From NCBI GenBank assembly GCA_016763355.1, contig JAESTY010000096.1, positions 1-6,229 on the forward strand: a DNA stretch of 6,229 nt, given 5' to 3'. The notes beneath the pieces are model-generated. The model searched no databases. It worked only from the letters and a program-made list of their open reading frames with translations, and was not told where the DNA came from. The first letter of the stretch is position 1, and the number at the start of each line of letters is the position of its first letter. The DNA is from Immundisolibacteraceae bacterium. GTDB taxonomy: Bacteria > Pseudomonadota > Gammaproteobacteria > Immundisolibacterales > Immundisolibacteraceae. A program made the position numbers and the translations under genes. Positions 1-4,407 of the stretch are shown one piece after another.

Positions 1-810
1 CCTGCCGTTATTAAGTTAATGGAAAACACTAACACTAATTCAGATGAGATTGATTTACTGATTTTTGCCACGGCTACTGCTGATATGATGGCCCCTGCAT
101 CGGCCAATTTGACCATGCATAAAGCCGGAATCGTCAGTGGGTTTGGGTACGATATTCATGCGGTTTGTTCCGGATTTCTATTTGCACTCGCTACGGCGGC
201 TAAATTTATTGAGAGCGGACAATATAAAAAGGTTATCGTCTGCGGTTTCGACAAAATGTCGACTGTTTTAAATTATAGCGATCGCGATACAGCGACGATT
301 TTTGGTGATGGCGGCGGTGCCGTCATGCTGGAACCGAATACAGAAGGGTTGGGTGTTCAAGATTCAATTTTAGAGAGTGACGGTTCCGGCTGGAAATATT
401 TGGGCCAGAAGGCCGGGGGCTCTGCTAACCCGCCTAGTCATAAGACCATTGATGAAGGTCAGCACGTTGTCTACCAAGAAGGCAAAATCGTTTTTAAATG
501 GGCGGTTTCAAAAATGGTAGACGTATCCCAAAGAATAATGGATAGAAATTCTCTGAAGCCGGAAGATCTCGCTTATTTGGTCCCTCATCAAGCCAACCTA
601 AGAATCGTCGAATCAGTTCAAAACTTAATTAATATAGCGCCGGATAGGGTGATGGTTAATATTCAAAAATATGGCAATACAAGTTCGGGTTCTATCCCTT
701 TATGCCTATGGGACTGGGAGTCAAAATTAGATAAGGGCGATAACCTTGTGCTAGTGGCGTTTGGAGCTGGTTTTAATTGGGGGGCTATTTATTTAAAATG
801 GGCGTATTAA
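1..810 (+). CDS. fabH: Beta-ketoacyl-ACP synthase III (FabH-type), 5' end outside window
   Basis: FabH-type enzymes condense an acyl-CoA, usually acetyl-CoA, with malonyl-ACP to start type II fatty acid synthesis in the cytoplasm. The frame is open to base 1, and the ATG at 19 has no ribosome binding site. Aligned by eye to E. coli FabH, about 55 N-terminal residues are missing, so this is a gene cut by the window edge and 19 is not the start. The catalytic triad is complete: Cys in HAVCSGF (codon 166-168), His in VPHQANLRIV (586-588) and Asn in YGNTSSGS (676-678). The glycine-rich FGDGGGA and the C-terminal AFGAGFNWGAIYLKWAY are typical of the family. Segments such as DGSGWKYLGQKAGGS and IPLCLWDW, and the KWAY end, resemble Bacteroidota FabH more than proteobacterial FabH, from memory. 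By rough count the gene is more AT-rich than those downstream. It could be a second FabH-like enzyme for a special lipid or polyene rather than the housekeeping copy. Confidence 0.9.
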   Translation, partial: PAVIKLMENTNTNSDEIDLLIFATATADMMAPASANLTMHKAGIVSGFGYDIHAVCSGFLFALATAAKFIESGQYKKVIVCGFDKMSTVLNYSDRDTATIFGDGGGAVMLEPNTEGLGVQDSILESDGSGWKYLGQKAGGSANPPSHKTIDEGQHVVYQEGKIVFKWAVSKMVDVSQRIMDRNSLKPEDLAYLVPHQANLRIVESVQNLINIAPDRVMVNIQKYGNTSSGSIPLCLWDWESKLDKGDNLVLVAFGAGFNWGAIYLKWAY

Positions 811-842
811 TTCGGTTTATTGAAATGCCCAGATTTTTTTTA
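800..842 (+). terminator. Probable intrinsic terminator of the KAS III gene
   Basis: GGGCGT (800-805) can pair with ATGCCC (825-830) with one G-T wobble. The stem continues as TTC (811-813) with GAA (822-824), leaving a 5-base bulge on the left arm. A run of eight T's starts four bases after the stem (834-841). The left arm overlaps the last codons and stop of the KAS III gene. The stem is short and bulged, so the T run is the stronger evidence. Confidence 0.45.
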
Positions 843-938
843 ATATTATTGACCCTAGTAAGTGCCATGTTGGTTCAAAAATTTCCTATTCTTCCATGCC
901 CTCTACTACTAGAAGGGGTTGGCAGTTGTGTTGGATGA
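825..938 (+). CDS. Doubtful 37-aa hydrophobic small ORF
   Basis: An ATG 15 bases after the KAS III stop opens 37 codons beginning MPRFFLILLTLVSAMLVQK. The N-terminus looks like a membrane anchor or signal segment (FFLILLTLVSAMLV), and the end is glycine- and cysteine-containing. Against it: there is no Shine-Dalgarno sequence, part of the hydrophobic run is simply the T8 tract of the probable terminator read as Phe/Leu codons, and I recognise no family. It may be the broken start of a former downstream gene or chance. Confidence 0.15.
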   Translation: MPRFFLILLTLVSAMLVQKFPILPCPLLLEGVGSCVG

Positions 939-998
939 ATCAGGTCTAGATGCGGTGCTTTGCCGGATGAGGTATTAAGCTGGCCCAGCACATGGGTT

Positions 999-1017
999 TA
1001 AAGTGGACCTAAAGTGG
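999..1017 (+). repeat. Phased direct repeat TAAAGTGG, 11-bp period
   Basis: TAAAGTGG occurs at 999-1006 and again at 1010-1017, separated by ACC, so the period is 11 bp, about one helical turn. It sits ten bases after the palindrome at 979-989 and just before a T-rich stretch (1018-1028). It could be a paired protein-binding site for the gene at 1111, or a relic of an insertion sequence end, since repeated CCACTTT-type motifs occur in some IS termini. Confidence 0.35.
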
Positions 1018-1055
1018 TTTTTATTTTTGTCCTAGTGGGTAGGTTGGTATTTCTC

Positions 1056-1061
1056 TAAAAT
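1056..1061 (+). promoter_or_regulatory. Possible -10 box for the nitrobindin-like gene
   Basis: TAAAAT matches the sigma70 -10 consensus at five of six positions and would give a leader of roughly 40-50 bases before the gene at 1111. The -35 position at 17 bp spacing (TAGTGG, 1033-1038) is poor, so this is only a candidate that might need an activator. Confidence 0.25.
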
Positions 1062-1106
1062 TGGTCAGATGCGTGTCAGCAGGCGGCATCAATAGCCGTG
1101 TTAAAC

Positions 1107-1114
1107 AAAGGTGA
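1107..1114 (+). promoter_or_regulatory. Ribosome binding site AAAGGTGA overlapping the GTG start
   Basis: AAAGGTGA contains AGGTGA, a perfect six-base match to the anti-Shine-Dalgarno sequence. It overlaps the GTG at 1111 and so cannot serve that codon. It lies five bases before the in-frame ATC at 1120, which is ideal spacing. An in-frame stop at 1102-1104 excludes a start further upstream. Confidence 0.5.
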
Positions 1115-1683
1115 TATTTATCAGTAACAGAGTTGATTTTGGTCCCCTGGCAGAGCTGGTCGGTGTCTGGAAAGGTGATAAAGGTAGCGACCTTGCACCT
1201 GAGCAAGTGGGTTCCGAACTAAGCCCTTACAGCGAAACCATTACCTACACAGCGGTGGGAGATGTCAAAAATGCTGAGTCAGAGGTTCTGGCTGTGGTGC
1301 GTTATCACCTTGAAGTGATGCACAAAATCAAACATGAAAAAATCCACGACGAAACCGGATACTGGATGTGGGATGCCAGCACCGGCACGGTGATCAACTC
1401 ACTGATCATTCCCCGCGCGGTCTGTGTGTTGGCCGGTGGCAAGTTTGATTCAAAAGTTGATCAAAACGGTCAGGTCACTCTCGATGTTCAGGCAGCTGCA
1501 GATCATTCAGACTGGAATATCATTCAATCGCCCTTCATGAAGGATAAAGCCAGAACCAACAGCTTTAGCCGCACCATTACCGTCGGTAACGGCAAGATGA
1601 AATATTTTCAGAACACTCAGCTGTCGATTTATGGCAAAGAGTTTGACCATACAGACGAAAACGAATTAACCCGCCAGCCCTGA
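1111..1683 (+). CDS. Nitrobindin-like heme-binding beta-barrel protein
   Basis: This is a cytoplasmic lipocalin-like ten-strand barrel of the nitrobindin family (THAP4 heme-binding domain, formerly DUF1794). Characterised relatives bind ferric heme and act on nitric oxide or peroxynitrite. The N-terminal signature FGPLAELVGVWKGDKG (residues 10-25) contains the family's GxWxGxG-like turn. ETITYTAVGDVKNAE, LAVVRYH and GYWMWDASTGTVI follow, then a C-terminal FDHTDENELTR whose His180 is the best candidate for the proximal heme ligand. At about 190 residues the length fits bacterial homologues. The start is uncertain: GTG at 1111 is the only standard start codon in frame, but the Shine-Dalgarno sequence fits ATC at 1120, giving (M)SNRVDFGPL, close to how homologues begin. 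The gene ends 27 bases before the RcnB/CigR-like gene and is probably cotranscribed with it. The family assignment is firm; ligand and role are inferred. Confidence 0.85.
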   Translation: MIFISNRVDFGPLAELVGVWKGDKGSDLAPEQVGSELSPYSETITYTAVGDVKNAESEVLAVVRYHLEVMHKIKHEKIHDETGYWMWDASTGTVINSLIIPRAVCVLAGGKFDSKVDQNGQVTLDVQAAADHSDWNIIQSPFMKDKARTNSFSRTITVGNGKMKYFQNTQLSIYGKEFDHTDENELTRQP

Positions 1684-1710
1684 CCACCCCGGGTTTAACT
1701 GGAGAACAGC

Positions 1711-2331
1711 ATGCGAAATTCAAAATTAAGTCTAATGGGACTGCTCTGCATTACCGCAGTGTTATCCACTGGCACGGTTCTGGCTGATGAGTCCGAAGCC
1801 GGGGGAACCGAACAGTCCTTTATGCAGCGCTGGTTTGGCTGGGGACAACAGGCCGATAACCAGCTTGAACAGCGGGCATCACAGCACAACCAGCAGGCTT
1901 CAAAACCACAGCAGAACAAGCAAAAGGCCGATAAAGGTAGCAATAGACCAGGCTCAACATTTAGCCAGTCAGAACGTTCCAGTATTGTTGACTACTACCG
2001 CAGCGAAAATTCCCAGCACAGCTCTGGCAAAGGTAAAGCCAAGGGCAAAGCTAAAAAACAGAAGCAGCTACCACCCGGCCTGCAGAAAAAACTGGCTCGC
2101 GGCGGTCAATTACCGCCAGGGTGGCAAACCAAAGTCAGCCAGGGTGAGGTGCTCAATGCAGAGCTGTTGAGTCACGCCTACCCGTTACCCGATGATTTAC
2201 GAAAAGCCCTGCCCAACCTTCAGGACGGCACCGAACTGCGCCGTATTGGCGATAAGGTGGTGCGGATTATGGAAGGCAACGGTACCGTGCTCGATGTGAT
2301 TGATTTAGCCGGTGTGGTGTTGGCGCGCTAG
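1711..2331 (+). CDS. RcnB/CigR-like periplasmic protein
   Basis: A secreted 206-residue protein. Residues 1-25 form a Sec signal peptide (basic MRNSK, hydrophobic core, probable cleavage after VLA at 25). A Gln- and Asn-rich region (about 46-72) and a Lys/Gly linker GKGKAKGKAKKQKQ (106-119) follow. The C-terminus resembles the RcnB family, which includes Salmonella CigR: tandem LPPGLQKKLARG (120-131) and LPPGWQTKVSQG (134-145), then GTELRRIGDKVVRI (173-186) and a hydrophobic end. E. coli RcnB is a periplasmic protein involved in nickel/cobalt homeostasis, and CigR is described as an antivirulence regulator. No metal-binding cluster of His or Cys is visible, so a metal role is not shown by this sequence. 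The start is supported by GGAGA at 1701-1705, five bases before ATG. It follows the nitrobindin-like gene by 27 bases. No hairpin with a T run follows its stop in the 31 bases before the convergent gene. Confidence 0.8.
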   Translation: MRNSKLSLMGLLCITAVLSTGTVLADESEAGGTEQSFMQRWFGWGQQADNQLEQRASQHNQQASKPQQNKQKADKGSNRPGSTFSQSERSSIVDYYRSENSQHSSGKGKAKGKAKKQKQLPPGLQKKLARGGQLPPGWQTKVSQGEVLNAELLSHAYPLPDDLRKALPNLQDGTELRRIGDKVVRIMEGNGTVLDVIDLAGVVLAR

Positions 2332-2362
2332 GGAGCAGTAAGCGAGTAGGTCGAATCAGCAG

Positions 2363-2857
2363 CTAGGCATTGCCGGTCCAAAGCGGTATGGCGGTTTCGG
2401 TATGCTGGCCGATGCCCAGGTCAACAAATTGTTGAAAACTCGGTGAATAGGCGCCCTGCTGACGTCGCCACCAACTCAGTGATCCAGGGTTATTTAAGGT
2501 GCCTAAAATACGGCTCGACCAACCGTGCCAGGAGCTTTCTGGCAATGCGCCGGACAGGTACTGAAAGTGAACGTTCTCGTAGTTTCGTAGCAGGCTGACC
2601 ATCAGCAGATCGAATTGGGCCAGTTCTGCCGGTGTTAATAATCCGTCGTCGTTGATGCCCGAAGAAACAATCCTCACCGCCTCAGGGTCCATCGCAACCG
2701 CCCTGCTCCAGTCAGAGATTGAGGTCACTATCTGCTGATAGGCAGCACTACTGAGTGATTTGGTGTTCTGGCGAATTTGTATCGCCAGATAGACCACCGA
2801 AATGATCACCCCAAATCCGCCGATAAAACTACCCAGGCTACCCAGTGTTTCGATCAT
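2363..2857 (-). CDS. Small single-pass membrane protein of unknown function
   Basis: The 164-residue product starts MIETLGSLGSFIGGFGVIIS. It has one hydrophobic segment at about residues 8-27, ending in YLAIQIRQNTKS, followed by a soluble helical domain with motifs RNYENVHFQYLSGAL (91-105) and W-rich SLSWWRRQQGAYSP (126-139). Proteins with this layout are common hypothetical proteins in marine proteobacteria; I know of no function. A longer frame opens at a GTG at 2935, but I chose ATG at 2857. It has GGGAG ten bases upstream, the hydrophobic segment then sits at the N-terminus as in similar proteins, and a good promoter (2894-2922) lies inside the extra 26 codons. It converges on the RcnB/CigR-like gene with 31 bases between the stops and is divergent from the toxin-antitoxin operon. 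Confidence 0.75.
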   Translation of the reverse strand: MIETLGSLGSFIGGFGVIISVVYLAIQIRQNTKSLSSAAYQQIVTSISDWSRAVAMDPEAVRIVSSGINDDGLLTPAELAQFDLLMVSLLRNYENVHFQYLSGALPESSWHGWSSRILGTLNNPGSLSWWRRQQGAYSPSFQQFVDLGIGQHTETAIPLWTGNA

Positions 2858-2893
2858 TGATGTCTCGCTCCCGTGTTTATTTATGCCTATCTC

Positions 2894-2922
2894 ATTAGGG
2901 GTTTTAGCGGGGTGCTTGTCAA
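2894..2922 (-). promoter_or_regulatory. Sigma70-type promoter for the membrane protein gene
   Basis: On the minus strand a perfect -35 box TTGACA (2917-2922) is followed after 17 bp by CCTAAT (2894-2899), four of six matches to the -10 consensus. Transcription would begin near 2887 and give a leader of about 30 bases containing the GGGAG ribosome binding site (2868-2872). Confidence 0.5.
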
Positions 2923-2963
2923 TAAACTCAACCACTAGCGGTTAGGACAAGGCGTGAGGCATA

Positions 2964-2992
2964 TCGCTGTCTTTGTGGCGACTCGCTACAAT
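2964..2992 (+). promoter_or_regulatory. Candidate promoter and operator of the toxin-antitoxin operon
   Basis: A -10-like TACAAT (2987-2992, five of six consensus matches) lies about 25 bases before the antitoxin start. It abuts a 9-bp odd palindrome GCGA-C-TCGC (2978-2986), and another TCGC at 2964-2967 forms an inverted pair with the same GCGA across ten bases. Ribbon-helix-helix antitoxins usually repress their own operon by binding such half-sites over the promoter. The -35 match is poor, so the exact promoter is uncertain. Confidence 0.4.
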
Positions 2993-3005
2993 CGGGGCGT
3001 TTAAC

Positions 3006-3010
3006 AGGAG
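3006..3010 (+). promoter_or_regulatory. Ribosome binding site of the antitoxin gene
   Basis: AGGAG lies seven bases before the ATG at 3018. This decides the start in favour of 3018 over codons further upstream in the same frame, such as 2973, where the extra residues do not look like the family and would overlap the promoter. Confidence 0.75.
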
Positions 3011-3017
3011 AAGCAGC

Positions 3018-3239
3018 ATGGCTACCGCGAGTGTCAGGCTAGATCAGGGTCTGGTCGAAAAGGCCACGATTATGGCAAAGGCCCTAAATCGAACAACCCC
3101 TAAGCAGATCGAGCATTGGGCCAAAATTGGCGAGATGATGGAAGACAATCCAGACTTACCTTACGAGTTCGTAAAGCAGGCCATTATTGCTGAAGCTGAG
3201 CGCCAGGCCGGCAAGTTAGAACCTTTCGACTTTGGCTAA
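3018..3239 (+). CDS. ParD-like antitoxin of a type II toxin-antitoxin system
   Basis: A 73-residue antitoxin of the ParD-like family (Pfam ParD_like type). It should bind and neutralise the toxin encoded just downstream and repress the operon. The N-terminus ATASVRLDQGLVEKATIMAK fits a ribbon-helix-helix DNA-binding unit: a short strand ASVRLD, then helices from about residue 11. TPKQIEHWAKIGEMMEDNPDLPYEF (27-51), seen in two adjoining pieces TPKQIEHWAKIG and MMEDNPDLPYEF, is characteristic of this family, as is the acidic-aromatic end LEPFDFG. The C-terminal half (about 45-73) is expected to contact the toxin. The stop at 3237-3239 is four bases before the toxin ATG, which suggests translational coupling. 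Confidence 0.85.
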   Translation: MATASVRLDQGLVEKATIMAKALNRTTPKQIEHWAKIGEMMEDNPDLPYEFVKQAIIAEAERQAGKLEPFDFG

Positions 3240-3243
3240 CGGT

Positions 3244-3516
3244 ATGGTCGTATTACAGACGCCAAATTTTAAAAACAAGGTTAACAAGCTCACCAAATTA
3301 CAAAAACGTGATCTTGATAGTGCTATTAAATCACTGGTGAAATCCCCGGATCAGGCTGAGCGTAACAAAGGTGGCCTGGCGTTTTTGCGGGTCTACAAAT
3401 TTAAGATGAACAAACAGGAACAGTTATTAGGCTATAGCTTTGACGGCGACCGGCTGGCCCTGGAATTGTTAGCGCTGGGCGCTCACGAGAATTTTTATCG
3501 GGATTTAAAGCGCTAG
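3244..3516 (+). CDS. RelE/ParE-family toxin of a type II toxin-antitoxin system
   Basis: A 90-residue basic protein of the RelE/ParE superfamily, either a ribosome-dependent mRNA interferase or a gyrase poison; the sequence alone does not say which. The N-terminus MVVLQTPNFKNKVNKL, the central LRVYKFK (48-54), the hydrophobic LALELLALGAHENFYRDLKR end (71-90) and its His81 and Tyr85 match a well-populated group of RelE/ParE toxins. I placed the start at ATG 3244 because homologues begin with a short M-x-VLQTP. A TTG at 3232 in the same frame would add four residues and overlap the antitoxin stop. There is no strong ribosome binding site, so translation probably depends on coupling to the antitoxin gene. 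That would keep toxin output below antitoxin output. Confidence 0.85.
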   Translation: MVVLQTPNFKNKVNKLTKLQKRDLDSAIKSLVKSPDQAERNKGGLAFLRVYKFKMNKQEQLLGYSFDGDRLALELLALGAHENFYRDLKR

Positions 3517-3526
3517 CTGTCGGGCT

Positions 3527-3559
3527 CCTATTGCAGCAAGAGCAGTGAGCTCTTATAGG
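3527..3559. repeat. Hairpin after the toxin gene
   Basis: CCTAT (3527-3531) pairs with ATAGG (3555-3559) and AAGAGC (3538-3543) pairs with GCTCTT (3549-3554) around loop AGTGA. The two stems join on the right and are separated by a six-base bulge on the left, giving eleven base pairs. No T run follows directly on either strand. It lies ten bases after the toxin stop, in a convergent intergenic region. Confidence 0.45.
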
Positions 3560-3566
3560 CTTAAGT

Positions 3567-3598
3567 GGCCATGATTACATGGCCCATAAATGGCTTTT
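3567..3598 (+). terminator. Possible terminator between convergent genes
   Basis: A perfect 7-bp stem GGCCATG (3567-3573) and CATGGCC (3578-3584) with loop ATTA is followed ten bases later by CTTTT (3594-3598). The GC-rich stem is convincing, but the T run is short and not adjacent, so termination may be weak. Because the hairpin is symmetrical it could act on either strand, between the toxin gene and the DUF1569 gene. Confidence 0.35.
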
Positions 3599-3613
3599 AC
3601 CCGTAACAGCTTG

Positions 3614-4147
3614 TTAGCTGACGATTTCTTCCAGGTGGTTATACAGATGCATCACATGGGCCAATTCATAGTCTGCTCTGGATAGTGCACCGTAGGCAAA
3701 ATGGGGCGCTAGTGGGCCTGCATGTTGTTCGAACGTGATCAGTGCCTCTATCAATCGGTTTAACGCTGGAATGTTGGTTTCATCAGTAGCAAAAGCCGGT
3801 GCGCCAGGAATGGAGTCACTCAGGCCGTGGCTCATTGCGCCCTGCGCAGCAAACACAGAAAAAGCCAGATGACCCACGGTACTTTTAAACCAGGCGGGTC
3901 TTTGTTGTGGAAAACCAGAAATCGAATATTCGATACTTTGGGCGCAGTGGCTAAAAATTTGTTGAGGCGTCCATAGTCTGCTAGCGGTCAGCTGGTTTGT
4001 TGACAAGGCCTTTAGGGTGGCCAACGCAGCTGTAATGGTTAACGGCTGTTGATTCGTTGCACGGCCAGGCCTAATGGCTACTAGTCCTCCCAGGCCTAGA
4101 ACCACGCCTCCGACAATTGATGCGCTGATGAATTGCCTACGTTTCAT
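3614..4147 (-). CDS. Tat-exported DUF1569 family protein
   Basis: A 177-residue protein beginning MKRRQFISAS, a twin-arginine export motif. A hydrophobic segment (about 11-24) and a probable signal peptidase site after GRA (30) follow, so it is expected to be folded in the cytoplasm and exported to the periplasm. The body matches DUF1569, a family thought to share the DinB-like four-helix fold. Evidence includes SHCAQSIEYS (66-75) and the C-terminal LSRADYELAHVMHLYNHLEE (155-174). His67, His167 and His171 are spaced like the metal ligands of DinB-fold proteins, which would explain Tat export of a metal-loaded protein; this is inference. No enzymatic role is established for the family to my knowledge. 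The start has AAAGG seven bases upstream on the minus strand. The gene is divergent from the monooxygenase gene, with 260 bases between them. Confidence 0.8.
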   Translation of the reverse strand: MKRRQFISASIVGGVVLGLGGLVAIRPGRATNQQPLTITAALATLKALSTNQLTASRLWTPQQIFSHCAQSIEYSISGFPQQRPAWFKSTVGHLAFSVFAAQGAMSHGLSDSIPGAPAFATDETNIPALNRLIEALITFEQHAGPLAPHFAYGALSRADYELAHVMHLYNHLEEIVS

Positions 4148-4215
4148 GTGATTGCCTTTGCTTCATAGCCGCCTGACTCTTAACCAACTGTCGCTCAGGG
4201 TGTGTAACAAAGCTG

Positions 4216-4245
4216 AGCATAGACCGATCAGCCCTATTTTGCCAA
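4216..4245 (-). promoter_or_regulatory. Promoter candidate for the DUF1569 gene
   Basis: On the minus strand, TTGGCA (4240-4245, five of six to the -35 consensus) is followed after 18 bp by TATGCT (4216-4221, four of six to the -10 consensus). Transcription would start near 4209 and give a leader of about 60 bases. Confidence 0.4.
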
Positions 4246-4396
4246 AGGCCTCATGCGATTTTCGTTTAGGTTTGTTGAGTTTGGTTGATGGTTAATAGGT
4301 CTGCAATGGCAGCCAAATAACCCCTAAAAACAATTCTGAAACTACCAATATTACTGCCAATTGATCAGCGTAGACTAGCCTGCCCAATCTTTAACC

Positions 4397-4400
4397 GGAG
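4397..4400 (+). promoter_or_regulatory. Ribosome binding site supporting a TTG start
   Basis: GGAG lies seven bases before the TTG at 4408. There is no ATG in a better position near the beginning of the monooxygenase frame, and the FAD-binding motif begins only about 20 residues in, so the TTG start is well supported. Confidence 0.7.
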
Positions 4401-4407
4401 CCTCCTG

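Larger units (their letters stand above)
811..1110. other. Gene-poor junction region
   Basis: These 300 bases lie between the AT-rich KAS III gene and the nitrobindin-like gene and contain no coding region I can support. They hold the T run of the probable terminator, a 37-codon hydrophobic ORF (825-938) with no ribosome binding site, and an 11-bp odd palindrome GCTGG-C-CCAGC (979-989). They also hold a direct repeat of TAAAGTGG (999-1006 and 1010-1017), a possible -10 box (1056-1061) and a short CGGC/GCCG dyad (1084-1098). The change of composition and the lack of genes suggest a recombination boundary or decayed DNA. No transposase remnant could be recognised. Confidence 0.5.
4148..4407. 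other. Divergent intergenic region
   Basis: This 260-base region lies between the start codons of the DUF1569 gene and the monooxygenase gene. It contains the minus-strand promoter candidate at 4216-4245 and the monooxygenase ribosome binding site. I found no plus-strand promoter with good -35 and -10 boxes at normal spacing, so the monooxygenase gene may need an activator or another sigma factor. GATCAGC occurs twice (4225-4231 and 4363-4369), too little to call an operator. Confidence 0.5.

Noticed and set aside
1021..1206. Minus-strand frame over the start of the nitrobindin-like gene
   Set aside because: It overlaps conserved nitrobindin codons and encodes no recognisable protein.
1695..2170. 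Minus-strand (1695-1943) and +2 frame (1787-2170) ORFs inside the RcnB/CigR-like gene
   Set aside because: They are Cys/Ser-rich or Ser/Thr-rich shadows of a gene with a clear signal peptide and LPPG motifs.
2858..2935. N-terminal extension of the membrane protein gene from a GTG at 2935
   Set aside because: It has no ribosome binding site, and a strong promoter candidate lies inside it; ATG 2857 has GGGAG upstream.
4397..4405. GGAG-C-CTCC self-complementary sequence at the monooxygenase ribosome binding site
   Set aside because: A one-base loop cannot form a hairpin, so it is not evidence of translational control.
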